Assembly: GCF_037325665.1 (NCBI RefSeq)
Contig: NC_090245.1
Span: 103,470,559 to 103,534,558, forward strand
Direction: 5' to 3'
DNA length: 64,000 bases
From: Littorina saxatilis
Lineage: Eukaryota > Mollusca > Gastropoda > Littorinimorpha > Littorinidae
Shown here piece by piece: positions 1-11,100 of the stretch. Each line of letters opens with the position of its first letter. Within the stretch, counting starts at the first letter, position 1. A program made the position numbers and the translations under genes. The notes below the pieces were generated by a model that was given only the letters and a program-made list of their open reading frames with translations, made no database searches and had not been told where the DNA came from.

Positions 1-738
1 AACGCGTCCAGTAAACCTGCCACTTCAGCTGTTGTACCTCCTGCTCAAGAAAATGAGAGAAGCACCAACTCCACAAAAGTTAAACGCCTGCCTGCCGGTC
101 ATGGTTTCTTTTCAAGCCAGAAGAAACCCATCTTCAGTCCCCCAAAATCAAAGGAGGGTAAATCAGCCTTATCGCCAGACAAATCTGGAGTAGACACTGA
201 GGAAGTAAGACACAGTTTATATTACGCCTCAGCAGTGACCAGAATTAGTCTGGAAGAGAAGTCCTCTGTAGAAGAAGATCTGCAGAACAAGAAATCATTG
301 GCAGCAGCTGCCTGCAATTCAAAATCCTATCCATTTCCACCAAGAACTGTGGATGGAAGTTCTCCTTCCAAGACTTCAGACACTGAACAAATAGCTTCCA
401 GAGGGGATGACAGTGCAGGTACAAGTTCAGAAACATTTGCCAGTGTACCATCTTTCTCTTCTCAAGTAGCAAACAAAAGTGGTGCAAAAAACTTGACAAA
501 TAGCACTTCTTCAGGTGTACACTCATTTACCAGTTCCAAACTGTCTGTCCCAAAAGGTGTTGCTCCTGATGTGTTTTCTGAACTGCCTCCAGAGATTCAG
601 AGAGAAATAGCAGCAGAAATTGCAATACAGAAACACAACGTAGCTTCTGGGGAGAGCAGGTCAATGCATCAAAGGAACAATAATAAAAGCCCAACCAAGA
701 AAGTGAACTCTATGTTGAATTATCTTAGAAAGAGGTGA
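1..738 (+). CDS. C-terminal exon of a UBM-containing protein, probably Y-family DNA polymerase (iota-like)
   Basis: Frame 1 is open from the first base to a TGA at 736-738, so this is the end of a larger gene that starts left of the window. The encoded 245 residues are low-complexity and Ser/Lys/Pro-rich, as expected of a disordered tail. One segment near 571-618 reads DVFSELPPEIQREIAAE, which fits the ubiquitin-binding motif (UBM) with its Leu-Pro core and IQ(K/R)E(I/L) helix. UBMs are known from the Y-family polymerases iota and REV1. The tail ends about 45 residues after the UBM with NSMLNYLRKR, a possible weak PCNA-contact helix. REV1 would carry a roughly 100-residue C-terminal domain here, so iota is the better fit. 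No catalytic part is in the window, so the family call is inference. The gene is convergent with TUBGCP4. Confidence 0.55.
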   Translation, partial: NASSKPATSAVVPPAQENERSTNSTKVKRLPAGHGFFSSQKKPIFSPPKSKEGKSALSPDKSGVDTEEVRHSLYYASAVTRISLEEKSSVEEDLQNKKSLAAAACNSKSYPFPPRTVDGSSPSKTSDTEQIASRGDDSAGTSSETFASVPSFSSQVANKSGAKNLTNSTSSGVHSFTSSKLSVPKGVAPDVFSELPPEIQREIAAEIAIQKHNVASGESRSMHQRNNNKSPTKKVNSMLNYLRKR

Positions 739-1168
739 TTTTGATGGATTGTTGGTGGCGTCAGAGATAATGTGAGTGATGTGTTCCTTATTGCTCTTGG
801 CATCGGCTTGAATACCATAGTTCACACAATAGATTGTAGTCCCAAGCAACCCAAGTTGTGTCTCGAGTATACATTATCAATAGACGATGTTCGAAAATAA
901 CTCTGTCAGGTTTGTATAGGTTGTGAAAGAGTGAATACCCTTGCTTTTTCTCGGACAAATAAATTCACTTGTGCTCCTGTCCACAGACACACCCCTCGCT
1001 AGCAATTGGCCCCTCCAATATTTGTCCAAGTAAAAGAAAGGGTATTCACTCTTATACAAACCAGACAGTTATATTTGGAATTTGGCTATTAGGAAAGCAG
1101 TTTTGGCCAACCTCACACAGAAAAACTGGCATTTATTTTAAACTGGATTTTTGTATTTGTTCAATACT
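739..1168. other. 3' flank of the UBM gene with a fold-back element
   Basis: No gene is seen. Bases about 890-1083 form an imperfect inverted repeat: the left arm (AAATAACTCTGTCAGG, then GAGTGAATACCC) returns as its complement at about 1039-1080. This looks like a miniature DNA transposon. A related left arm (AGAAATAACTCTTGTCAGG) occurs near 57929, inside an AFG2B intron. Confidence 0.5.
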
Positions 1169-1473
1169 ATCTCTGCTCTTCTTCTTCTGCGTTCGTGGGC
1201 TGAAACTCCCATGTACACTCGTGTTTTTGCACGAGTGGAATTTTACGTGTATGACCGTTTTTACCCCGCCATTTAGGCAGCCATACGCCGCTTTCGGAGG
1301 AAGCATGCTGGGTATTTTCGTGTTTCTATAACCCACCGAACTCTGACATGGATTACAGGATCTTTTTCGTGCGCACTTGGTCTTGTGCTTGCGTGTACAC
1401 ACGAAGGGGGATAAGCCACTAGCAGGTCTGCACATAAGTTGACCTGGGAGATCGGAAAAATCTCCACACTTAA

Positions 1474-2472
1474 GCCTTTCGCTTCCGACCGCGCATTTAA
1501 GCGCGGTCGGACCCTCACAGCAGTCGGACGCCCTGTTACTCAGGGGAAACAACCGAGAGTCCGCAGTTGCCTCGTTTTCGATAGCCAAGATGTCTGCCTC
1601 CATGTGGGTGCTGTTTTGAGTGAATTCGATTGATTTTGACGGATTTTATTGCGTTTTTCTGGACATCTTTGGTTCGATTCTCTAACATGGCGAATCGGCG
1701 CTATACTGTTGAGGAAGCTGTTCGTATTTTGATGGATATTCCCGGCAATGGAGATGAAAGTGAAGATGAAAATGTGGTGGGAGGCGAGGGAGACATTGTT
1801 CAAAATGAAAGGGAAATTGAAAGTGACGAAAGTGAGAGTGATAATGATGATTTTGTACAACCATCCACGTCGCGTGGAAGGGGGCGTGGCAGAAGGGGAC
1901 AAGGCAGGGGTGGGAGGGGTGGGACAGGTAGGAAAAGAACCGACACAGTTGATAATTCTCGTCAGGAAGATCCAACATTTCCACGTGAGTATTCTATACA
2001 TAGATGTTTCTTTCCTCTACTGTTGTCCTAACAGTTTTTATGCAATCTCAATTCAACACACTCTATTTTTAGAAATATCGTCAAAAATCTCATATTATGG
2101 CTAACCTGTTGCAAAAAAATAAAAATGAATAAGGCATATCTCAAAACTAAAATCATTCAACTATGCTGACAAAAGGCCAATAAAAATGTCTACATTAGTT
2201 TTGACTGGATATTTTTAATATTTACAAGCATAAAATAGCATTTTGTCTATATTTTCACTAATAAACTGAATAAATTGGATTATCCGCCCCTTGCGTAAAA
2301 CATTGTCTGCCCCTTTTGAGTAATTTGTGGTATTATTGGAATCTCCAATCATATACCTACACATACATATATGTTTCTTTCCCCTACTGTTATCCTGACA
2401 GTTTTTATGCACTCTCAAATCAAAACACTCTTTTTTTACCAATATCCTCAAATAGTTCCGGAAGTCAAGGGG
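1474..2472 (+). mobile_element. piggyBac-type DNA transposon fragment inserted in a SINE
   Basis: The 999-bp insert is flanked by TTAA at 1470-1473 and 2473-2476, the target duplication typical of piggyBac. The ends begin GCCTTTCGCTTCC and, on the other strand, CCCCTTGACTTCC, an imperfect terminal inverted repeat. A perfect 10-bp-arm hairpin (CCGACCGCGC) lies at 1485-1510. Inside is an acidic N-terminal transposase-like exon (see 1687-1984). The rest of the transposase is absent. A stretch of about 60 bp (2003-2065) is repeated with few changes at 2370-2430 near the right end, so the element was reshaped by internal deletion and duplication. Confidence 0.8.
1687..1984 (+). pseudogene. N-terminal exon of a piggyBac-like transposase
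   Basis: The start at 1687 gives MANRRYTVEEAVRILMD followed by an acidic stretch rich in Asp/Glu/Ser and a Gly/Arg-rich segment. This is the usual make-up of the disordered N-terminus of piggyBac-derived transposases. Right after residue ~99 there is a good splice donor (CCAC then GTGAGTAT), suggesting this was exon 1 of a spliced transposase gene. No catalytic Asp-rich domain follows before the element ends at 2472, so the copy cannot encode a transposase. The family call rests mainly on the TTAA target and termini; the protein match is from memory. Confidence 0.55.
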
Positions 2473-2572
2473 TTAACCCACCAGGCGGCCGCGGCCGGGA
2501 TTCGAACCCTCGACCTTCCGCTTTGGAGGCCAACGTCTTACCACCACGCCACAGCGCCCGTCATCTCTGCTC

Positions 2573-3222
2573 AAATTACATGAATAGAAACAAATTAAAT
2601 CTGTGCACCCAATTACATTTCAATACACATTGCCGAGACTAAAAACACCACCATGGTCGAGTTTTATGTTACGCATTCTAATGTTGACTGATTACTGCAT
2701 TTCCACTGGACATATCTTGAGCTGCATGGGCAGATAACATGTGTGAATGCAAATGACTGAATCAAGTGACAAAAGTGGATACAGTGAAATCGTATCGTAA
2801 TTTCAGATGTATGGTATGATCTTGCTAATACAGCTGTACATACAATGTCAATGTAGAAAAAGATGGTTGAGCAGACTAGATTTTATTTGCGTTTGTCATT
2901 TTTATTTTGTTCATTCACATCTGTATAATGCACAAGGGAAAAAAAAACAGTCAGAATTTACCAGTAAAGGAGAGAGACAGAGAGGAAAAACATGAGTGGG
3001 ATTTGTCTTTTAATTTCATTCACATTCACTTGCATGTCTTAATGTCAATCAAATAATAACAGCAAAAATGCAGTCAGAATTGAACAAGTTTAGACATCCA
3101 AAGTACACCGCTTTTTTTCTGAACAGGAGCTCCCTTAATATATGAAAATATCTCCCCTCCCCCACGAAAAACAACAACCAACAACAAACAATGCCACTTA
3201 AACTTTTAAGCAAGTGCAATAT
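2573..3222. other. intergenic, nothing recognised
   Basis: AT-rich sequence between two SINE copies. I see no exon, RNA gene or repeat terminus here. Confidence 0.5.
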
Positions 3223-3234
3223 ACACAATCTTCT

Positions 3235-3614
3235 TCTTCTTCTTCGTTCGTGGGCTGAAACTCCCACGTACACTCGTGTTTTTGCACGGGTGGAATTTTA
3301 CGTGTATGACCGTTTTTACCCCGCCATTTAGGCAGCCATACGCCGCTTTCGGAGGAAGCATGCTGGGTATTTTCGTGTTTCTATAACCCACCGAACTCTG
3401 ACATGGATTACAGGATCTTTTACGTGCGCACTTGGTCTTGTGCTTGCGTGTACACACGAAGGGGGATAAGCCACTAGCAGGTCTGCACATAAGTTGACCT
3501 GGGAGATCGGAAAAATCTCCACACTTAACCCACCAGGCGGCCGCGGCCGGGATTCGAACCCTCGACCTTCCGATTAGGAGGCCGACGTCTTACCACCACG
3601 CCACAGCGCCCGTC
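3235..3614 (-). mobile_element. Full-length tRNA-headed SINE (Arg-type head)
   Basis: Minus-strand SINE with exact 12-bp target duplications ACACAATCTTCT at 3223-3234 and 3615-3626. The head (minus strand, from 3614) starts GACGGGCGCTGTGGCGTGG, has an A box and B box (GGTTCGAATCCC) and a loop that would place CCT as anticodon, so it derives from a tRNA-Arg-like sequence. The body continues with CACAAGACCAAGTGCGCAC and ends in a GAAGAAGAAG tail. This copy is the uninterrupted reference for the SINE at 1179-2562. Confidence 0.88.
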
Positions 3615-3626
3615 ACACAATCTTCT

Positions 3627-5018
3627 AAGATGACACCCATTAACATTGTCTTGCAGTAGGCCAGTTCCCCTTCTCAGTCGGTTCACACTTTATATTCTTG
3701 TAAGCAAGGCGATGGCATGCGCATACACAGCTCTCGGATTTGATAATAATGACATTATATAGTGTGAACCACAGTAATCGATGCTCGCTGCGCTTTACAT
3801 ATTAACTATGAATAAAACATACTATTTAACATAACATCAAATACATATATATGCATTCTAGCAAAATAATGAACAATAAACTTACAACAACACATTAGCC
3901 ACGTATGGACAATACCATGCGGATAGATAAACAACAACGCACAATAAATCATCTACCATCAACATTGGAAAATCTCAACTTAAACACAAACACACACACT
4001 GACACACACACACACCTGCAGGCAGGTTGTATTTTCAGTCACTTTACACTGTGTAATTCTCTACTTTTTGCTTCTGCAGCTATGGTGCAGCCTTTCAGTT
4101 CAGAGAATGTTGCTTTTATCACAGCTTCTTGGGACCCCTCATGCACTGAAACACATGACAGAACATAAGTTGCCTATTATGCATACTTCTCACAGAACGG
4201 AAGCTGTTGGATAATTATTTGTAGTTCTCACAGTATAACATTTTCAATCAAGACTGAAGATTTTGTCCCAAGAGCTGAAATCCTCATGACGTGGACATAT
4301 TCTGAAGGTAAAAAAATAGCTGTAACATTGCAGACAGATTTTTTTTAAATTCCCAGTAAAGGACAACTTGTCTTATCCCTTTCTTTATTTACTACAGTGG
4401 AACCCCTTTTTTACGACCTCCAAAAATCTGTGAAAATCAGGTCTTAAAACGGAGGGGAATATACAGAGGTTATGAACAGAAAATCTGAAAAAATAAGGTC
4501 TTAAAAGGGAGGGAGTCTTAGATTAGGGGGTCTTAAAAGGGAGGTTCCACTGTACTTAAGCTTACAGTTGTTATGAAAGATCTCCAGTAGTGGTAATATG
4601 AGGGCACTTTTGACTTTAAGCTGAACAGTAGTGCTAAACATAATTAATGGGCTTAAGAAAGAAAGAGGGGACTCTGCTACCCGGGATACTGTTCCCTGGT
4701 GGCTCCCATTGGACCAACCCCAGTCTTCCCCTATAAAAAGCCCAAGCGGTTGTCACAATGTTCAGTCTGAGTGCGTACCTTGAACCTGTCGCTTATCTAG
4801 AAAGCAAGCCACAGTGAAAGATTCGTTCATGCACTGTACAGCACGGTGGCTAAAGTTAGACTGATACCTCGCTGAACAGCTCAGGCGCTTTATAGGGGCA
4901 CGCGAGGGTGACTTTGGTCGGTTGGGTGGAAGACACGAACACACATCAGGGGACAATATCCAGGTAATCAAATGATGGATCGGAGCTGCACTGCGTCTCC
5001 TCCAACGTAATTAGTTTT
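3627..5018. other. intergenic between convergent genes
   Basis: Contains a short CA-rich stretch (about 3985-4015) and the TA-flanked miniature transposon at 4395-4552. I found no further exon. A last mini-exon of TUBGCP4 could lie here but I could not identify one. Confidence 0.45.
4395..4552. mobile_element. Tc1/mariner-superfamily MITE, CAGTGGAACC termini
   Basis: Termini CAGTGGAACC and GGTTCCACTG are inverted, with TA on both sides (4393-4394 and 4553-4554). The interior is a set of AGGTCTTAAAA-type motifs. Other copies: 30888-31063, 49188-49368, 56310-56473, with partial copies near 21008-21152 and 47939-48080. Confidence 0.75.
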
Positions 5019-5033
5019 ATCGTTACTGTTCAG

Positions 5034-5122
5034 ACGGGCGCAGTGGCCTAGTGGATAAGACTAAAAACGGTCGTACAGGTAAAAGCTGTGGGAGTTTTTG
5101 CCCATGAACGAAACAAACAAAC
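5034..5122 (+). mobile_element. 89-bp mini-SINE: tRNA A-box half joined directly to the SINE tail
   Basis: Perfect 15-bp duplications ATCGTTACTGTTCAG (5019-5033 and 5123-5137) enclose only 89 bp. These start with a tRNA-like 5' half (ACGGGCGCAGTGGCCTAG, TGGATAAGAC) and pass straight into the common SINE tail (AAAACGGTCGTACAGG ... CCATGAACGAAAC). The B box and the whole body are missing. It sits just past the last recognised exon of TUBGCP4, in antisense orientation. Confidence 0.85.
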
Positions 5123-5189
5123 ATCGTTACTGTTCAGCTTTAAACCAGCGTGACCTCTCATGACAGGTTGCACTGTAGCTGCTACATAC

Positions 5190-8100
5190 CTTCCCAGCTG
5201 CCCCCCAGAAGTGGTGTAATATTTGTTGAAGTCCAGACGCAGCAACAGCTGAGTGAGATGGGGACTGGCATTACGGCTGGACACGCTTGACAGAATTTGG
5301 AACAGTATGTGCGACTGAAGTTGAAAGTTCTGAAACATCAAGAGAGCTTGTGGATTGAAGGACGGTGTTAACTGGTGGTGGCCATATTGTTTAAAAAAAA
5401 GATTAGTTTTCATTACAACAGTCTTGCTAATATTGCCATGATTCTGCTATGTCCAAGACAACAACATACTTTTACCCTTATGTAATGTTGAAGAGAATAG
5501 GACAGTAGCATTATGGAATGTTAAAGAGAATAGGACAGTACCATTATGTAATGTTGAGAATAGGACAGTACCATTATGTAATGTTAAAGAGAATAGGACA
5601 GTACCATTATGTAATGTTGAAGAGAATAGGACAGTAGCATTATGTAATGTTGAAGAGAATAGGACAGTACCATTATGTAATGTTGAGAATAGGACAGTAC
5701 CATTATGTAATGTTGAAGAGAATAGGACAGTACCATTATGTAATGTTGAGAATAGGACAGTACCATTATGTAATGTTGAAGAGAATAGGACAGTACCATT
5801 ATGTAATGTTTAAAAGAATAGGACAGTAGCATTATGTCAAGTTGAAGAGAATAGGACAGTAGCATTATGTAATGTTGAAGAGAATAGGACAGTAGCATTA
5901 TGTAATGTTGAAGAGAATAGGACAGTACCATTATGTAATGTTAGAATCGGACAGTACCGTGATGTAATGTTGAAGAGAATAGGACGGCAGCATTATGTAA
6001 TTTTGAAGAGAACAGGACAGTAGCGTAATTTTGAAGAGAGTAGGAGAGAATATAAGAATGGTTACCTTGGTGATGGCGGACAGTTGCGCAGGATCTCTGT
6101 CCACCAGGAAGGACGTAGACAGCTGAGCGGTCAGCAGACGACAGAATGACGAGCACAGATCCAGTATCTCGTACAGACAGCTCGACACCTAAACATACAC
6201 ACATGTCAACTGCATTTCTGTTCATTGTTGACAACCATGATTTTATGGATGCCTTCCGCTATGTGATAAAATATAAAATTTCTAAAGTAAATTTTGATTT
6301 GATTAATATACTTACCCCAATCACATATTGCATTTGATTACGTCTGAGATGCTAGGTACTGAAAACGCTTACCCATCTAACACAACAAGGGGAAGCAAAT
6401 CCATCACCAAAAAGGCAAACGTAGCCATGGTAACGAGAGGGTATCCCGGGAGTTACCTCCCCTCTAGTGGATACCACGTCACTTCCTACCACAACACGTG
6501 GCAACTCATACGACTTGAAGAAAACTCAAACCATAAGCGGGGCAGGCGGGCGGGCCTACGCTATGTGATTGGGGTAAGTATATTAATCAAATCAAAATTT
6601 ACTTTAGAAATTTTATATTAAATTACATATTCTTACTCCCAATCACATATTGCAGATAACATCAACAAGGCGGTGGGAAAGAAAAAATTCAACTCCCATT
6701 AGAAACCCTGCCAGAAACTGGCCCGCTGCCCAAAAAGGCATGAAGGGCCCGGTGGGAAAGAAAAATTCTAACCCCCTCTAACACCCTTACCAGGAACTGG
6801 CCCCCTGCCAACAAGCCAGAAAGGGACCAGAGAAAATCCTGAAAGACAGCCAGGATGTCGCTTAGACCAAACTTGCTAAAGACACCTTCAGAAAGCTGTG
6901 CCCAACCCTTCCTCCCCGGACCGTAAGAAGGAGGCCCAGGGAGGAAGAAGAGCCCTGGATTACATGAACCCGAGCCAAGAGGAGGGGAAGACAATCTGAC
7001 CCCCCCCCCCCCCCCCCTTCTTGTTGGAAGGCTATGCCAAAGCCCGACAACAACTGAGCGATATAGGTCAGCTCCAGAGAAGAGTGACCAAACTCCACGC
7101 AAAAAGAAAGAGAAAGACCTGAGTACAACGTACCAGAGTCCGACCCGATGATAAAAAACTCAAAAAGAGCCTAAGCGTTCCAAAAGTTCCAAGAACGTGA
7201 AGAAACGCTCACCCCCCCCTAAGCACACTGTCTGCTACTCTGTGTTAGAGTACAAACTAACCAAGAAACGATCAAGGTACTCTTAGGAAGTGACACAAGA
7301 AAACAACAGGAAAAACCCTGACTGCGATCTTTTGACATCGTCACCCATAAAGCATGCTAAAGAAGGGTGCCGTAAACGGCAGACCTGCTGCTCTCAAAAG
7401 AGATGGTAACCCGAAATCCTCTATCCGTTCGTGCCAAAGCAGAAAAGGATAGTACGAGGAAGCCGATACTTGCAACAAGCATAAGCACCCGAAAGTGCGG
7501 GAGTCACAGAGGGCAAAAGTCTAGAGTGACCAGTAACCATGACCAAAATGGCCCCCAAGCCATAGAGCTCGCAGTTCAGTCCGCTTGTAGGTAATTGAAA
7601 CCGAATCAAGAACCCAAAGCCGAAAACACGACTGGTAAGCATACCAGACAAAGCGTGAAGCCGACCAGCCAAAAGACTCCCGAGACAAGGGGTCTCAGGA
7701 AAAAACTGGAAATTATATCCCAGATCAAATCAAGAGCCCTCCTGGGTTTGAGCGAAAGGCCCGAAAAAGCCTGTCCACGTCTGAAAGACTGAGGGACAAA
7801 CACTGAGCCAACGGGCCAACACCATAAACATAGTAGCCTGTGATAGAAGGGTGACTGTAGCAAGAAACCCGACCGAACGGAAGTCGCACTGACTCACCTC
7901 AGAAAGAGGATGCAGAAAGCCTAGAAATCTACCGACACAGGCGCCGGAAATGCCATAGCTACCTGTGAAATGCAGGAGACAATCGCACAGGTCAAGACTA
8001 AAAGCCATAATGTCCGTAGGACAGCCATAATTCCGAAGTACCCGCCGTACGCAGGTAAACGAAAGAAAATAGGAACATTAGCCAGCTCCCCCCTTCCAGA

Positions 8101-11100
8101 AGGAGAGGACTGGCCAAAACTGAGAGAGAAGGTAAGCCACAAAGGATGACTCCGCCGACCTACATTGCCAAAGACAACGCCCCCTCAGAAAACTGAATGT
8201 AACCTCCGAGGCCAACTCAAGAACAGCTTAAGTTAGGACGAAACACCAGAACAAGTCTGATCGCCGAGAAAGGCAGAGTCGGACCCAGCGACAGACAATA
8301 ATGACCACAAAGGTCAATCTTTGTTTTAAAACCCTGACGTAACTGAGACGCCGGTAAGAGAACCGCCTCTCCGGCCAGCCGGAAGTGCGACAGAAGCAGC
8401 AGCCCGTGGCTGAAACAACTGTTCGCCGCCTGAGGGCGGGCACACGTAACCCCGAAGGGCAGAGAAGCGAGGATCAAGCGCCTGATCTCCGCTCACACTG
8501 CTACGGAAAACCCCAAAAGATGTCTCTTCTCCAGCCACCAACTGAAGACAGAGTGGCCGAGCGAAAGAAAATGCCGAAGTCACATCCACCAGAGGCAGAA
8601 AAAGTACACCGAATAACCGGAAAACCGGAAACGCGCGTACCAGAACATCATACCAGCTGATACCCTGACTGACGACGAGTCAGAAACAGCCAAATGACGT
8701 CCAAGACGATGGAACGGAATGGACAGAAGCCCCTCCCACCGGAAAGGCGACGAGACAACTACCCCGGCCGAGGAGCTGGAACGCCCGAAAGCGGCAGCCG
8801 TTCCTTTCTCCCAGAAAGCAACCGGGAAGAAGAGGAACAGTATATCCAGCCACGGCCAGAAATGCAACCGACCAAGTCTCAGCATGCGAAAACTAAGGCT
8901 GCTGAGACTGAGACCGGAAGCTGAAAAGCCCGGAAGCCAGTCTCCGGTCAACCCCAGCACAGCCACAGAGTGACCATGTGGTGAGAGACTTAATATTCCC
9001 AAAAGGAAGGTACCGGGAAGTAACGTCCGCCACAGCTGCAAGAATAGCCTTGAGCCGTGCCGGAAATCCCGACCATGTCCCTTCGCTGACCACCAACTGA
9101 ACCTCAGAGTGGACTAAAAAAGGACAAAGGCCGAAGCCATAAACCCAGCGGTGGGAGGAAGAACGGAATACCCGGGAACCGGAAAACCGTAACCCAGAAA
9201 AGGACCTCACTCATCCCTTGACCATGAGGAAAAGGGTAAGTAGACCACCCCTCCGACCGCAGGCCCGGGCAAGAGGCCGTGCAACGCCCTCCGGGCGAAG
9301 CACCGACTGCCCTGACCAAAGCACAGAGTGCTGAAAGCCGACTGCTATTGTTCCCTCTCTGACGTCCCACCGGAAGTGACAGAGAGAGGAACAGCATACC
9401 CGACCGAAGCCGGAAACGCCACCGCCGAAACCACAGAAAGCGGAAACAAAGGCTGCGTAGGCTGAGGCAGGAAGCCATAAAGCCAGGAGGCCAGTCTGCG
9501 GCCCATCCTACCACCAACGACGGGGCGTACAAGTGAAGGAGGGCCTATCGCCAGACACTGTTGACTTCTCCCTGCCATCCAAAGGAATTGCCAAGAAGAA
9601 GAACAGCAAACCCGGCCGAAGCCGGCTAGCAGCCGACGTAACCGTCACAACGGAAACGAAGACTGCAGAGGCTGAGGCCAAAGCCAGAAAGCCCGAAGGC
9701 CCGTGTGTGGTCCACCCAAAACCGAGCGTCAAAACCGAAAACGCAGCCGCCGAGACCGCCACCGCGGAAACGAAGACTGCATAGACTGAGGCCGGAAGCC
9801 ATAAAGCCCGAAGGCCAGTCTGCGATCCCCCGTACACCGCCGCTACCGCGTACGTGTGTAGGTGGACCTATACTTCCGGCCGAAACCGGAACCGTTTATC
9901 CCGGCCGAAACCGGGAACGGCCGCCGCTGCCAGTCAACAAAGTCCGAACCTGCAACAGGAGTTCTTGTTAACTGGCCGCAAACCACCCGAAAACGCAGCC
10001 GCCGAAACCGCCACCGTGGAAACAAAGACTGCAAAGACTGAGGCTGGACGCCATCACGCCCGGAGGCCAGTCTACGGTCCCGCCATACACGGCAGCTGCA
10101 GCGTACGTGTGTAGGTGGACCTATAATTCCGGCCGAAACCGAAAACGCAGCCGCCGGAACCACAAGAGCGGAAACGACGACTGCATAGACTGAGGCCGGA
10201 AGCCAAAAAGGCCGGAGGCCAGTCTGTGGTCCATAAACTCACCGCAAACAGAGCGAGAAGTGAGAGAAGGACCTATACTTCCGGTCAAAACCGGAAAAAC
10301 GCAGCCGCCGAAACCGCCGATAGCGGAAACGAAGACTGCATAGACTGAGGCCGGAAGCCATAAAGCCCGGAGGCCAGTCTGTGATCCATACCCTCACCAC
10401 ACCAGCTGAGCGGGAAGTGAGAGAAGGACCTATACTTCCGGTCGAAACCGGAAAGACGCAGCCGCCGAAACCGCCGATAGCGGAAACGAAGACTGCATAG
10501 ACTGAGGCCGGAAGCCATAAAGCCCGGAGGCCAGTCTGTGATCCGTACCCTCACCACACCAGCTGAGCGGGAAGTGAGAGAAGGACCTGTGCTTCCGGCC
10601 GAAGCCGGAAATGCAGCGACCGTAAACGGAAGCTGCTGCTGAGCATCAAAGCCCCAGACATTCTGGCGGGGACTGACGCTAGCATAAAGCACAGACTGGT
10701 TACCAACGTCCAAAGCCGAAACGGGAGGACGAGTCACCAGTAGAATGCAGAGAGTGACTCTGCCCAATTGACCTGTCTCCCGGGAGGGAGTGTCCCGACG
10801 CCTCACGAGGGCTGTGGGACCAGGTCAACTTACTTGAATGGCCTGCGAAGAAGGCGGAAACGGCAGAGGCAGGAAGCTGCACTCCAGAACCGGAAGCCAC
10901 AGCTAGCAAAGCAAGGGACTGCACAACCCCAACGGAAGAAGGCAGAGCAGAGCTGACAAAAAACGGAAGAGCGCTGCATCTCCCGCTGGCCAAAGTATCG
11001 GATATCTGAAACAAGAGATATAAGCAAAGAGGACCAAGAGCCCCCTAATCCGGAGCCAACAAAGAAGAAGGCAGTGAAACAACGGCCGAGCTAGACGTAC

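Larger units (their letters stand above)
1179..2562 (-). mobile_element. tRNA-headed SINE (Arg-type head), interrupted by a piggyBac-type element
   Basis: The SINE reads on the minus strand. Its TCT-rich tail and body lie at 1179-1473 and its tRNA-like head at 2473-2562, with promoter B box GGTTCGAATCCC on the minus strand. Ten-base target-site duplications ATCTCTGCTC at 1169-1178 and 2563-2572 enclose both halves, showing they were one insertion. The uninterrupted copy at 3235-3614 has the same sequence across the break. The antisense translation of the body recurs in every copy and is not a gene. Confidence 0.85.

Noticed and set aside
1133-1603. A 156-residue minus-strand ORF (and the same ORF in other SINE copies) as a conserved protein
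   Set aside because: It recurs only within SINE copies and follows the SINE borders; conservation is at DNA level.
5478-6050. Regularly spaced repeats resembling a CRISPR array
   Set aside because: Head-to-tail minisatellite without unique spacers, in an animal intron.
8217-9837. Several 80-150 residue ORFs in the non-coding DIRS-like element
   Set aside because: GC-rich tandem-repeat translations with no recognisable domain in any frame.
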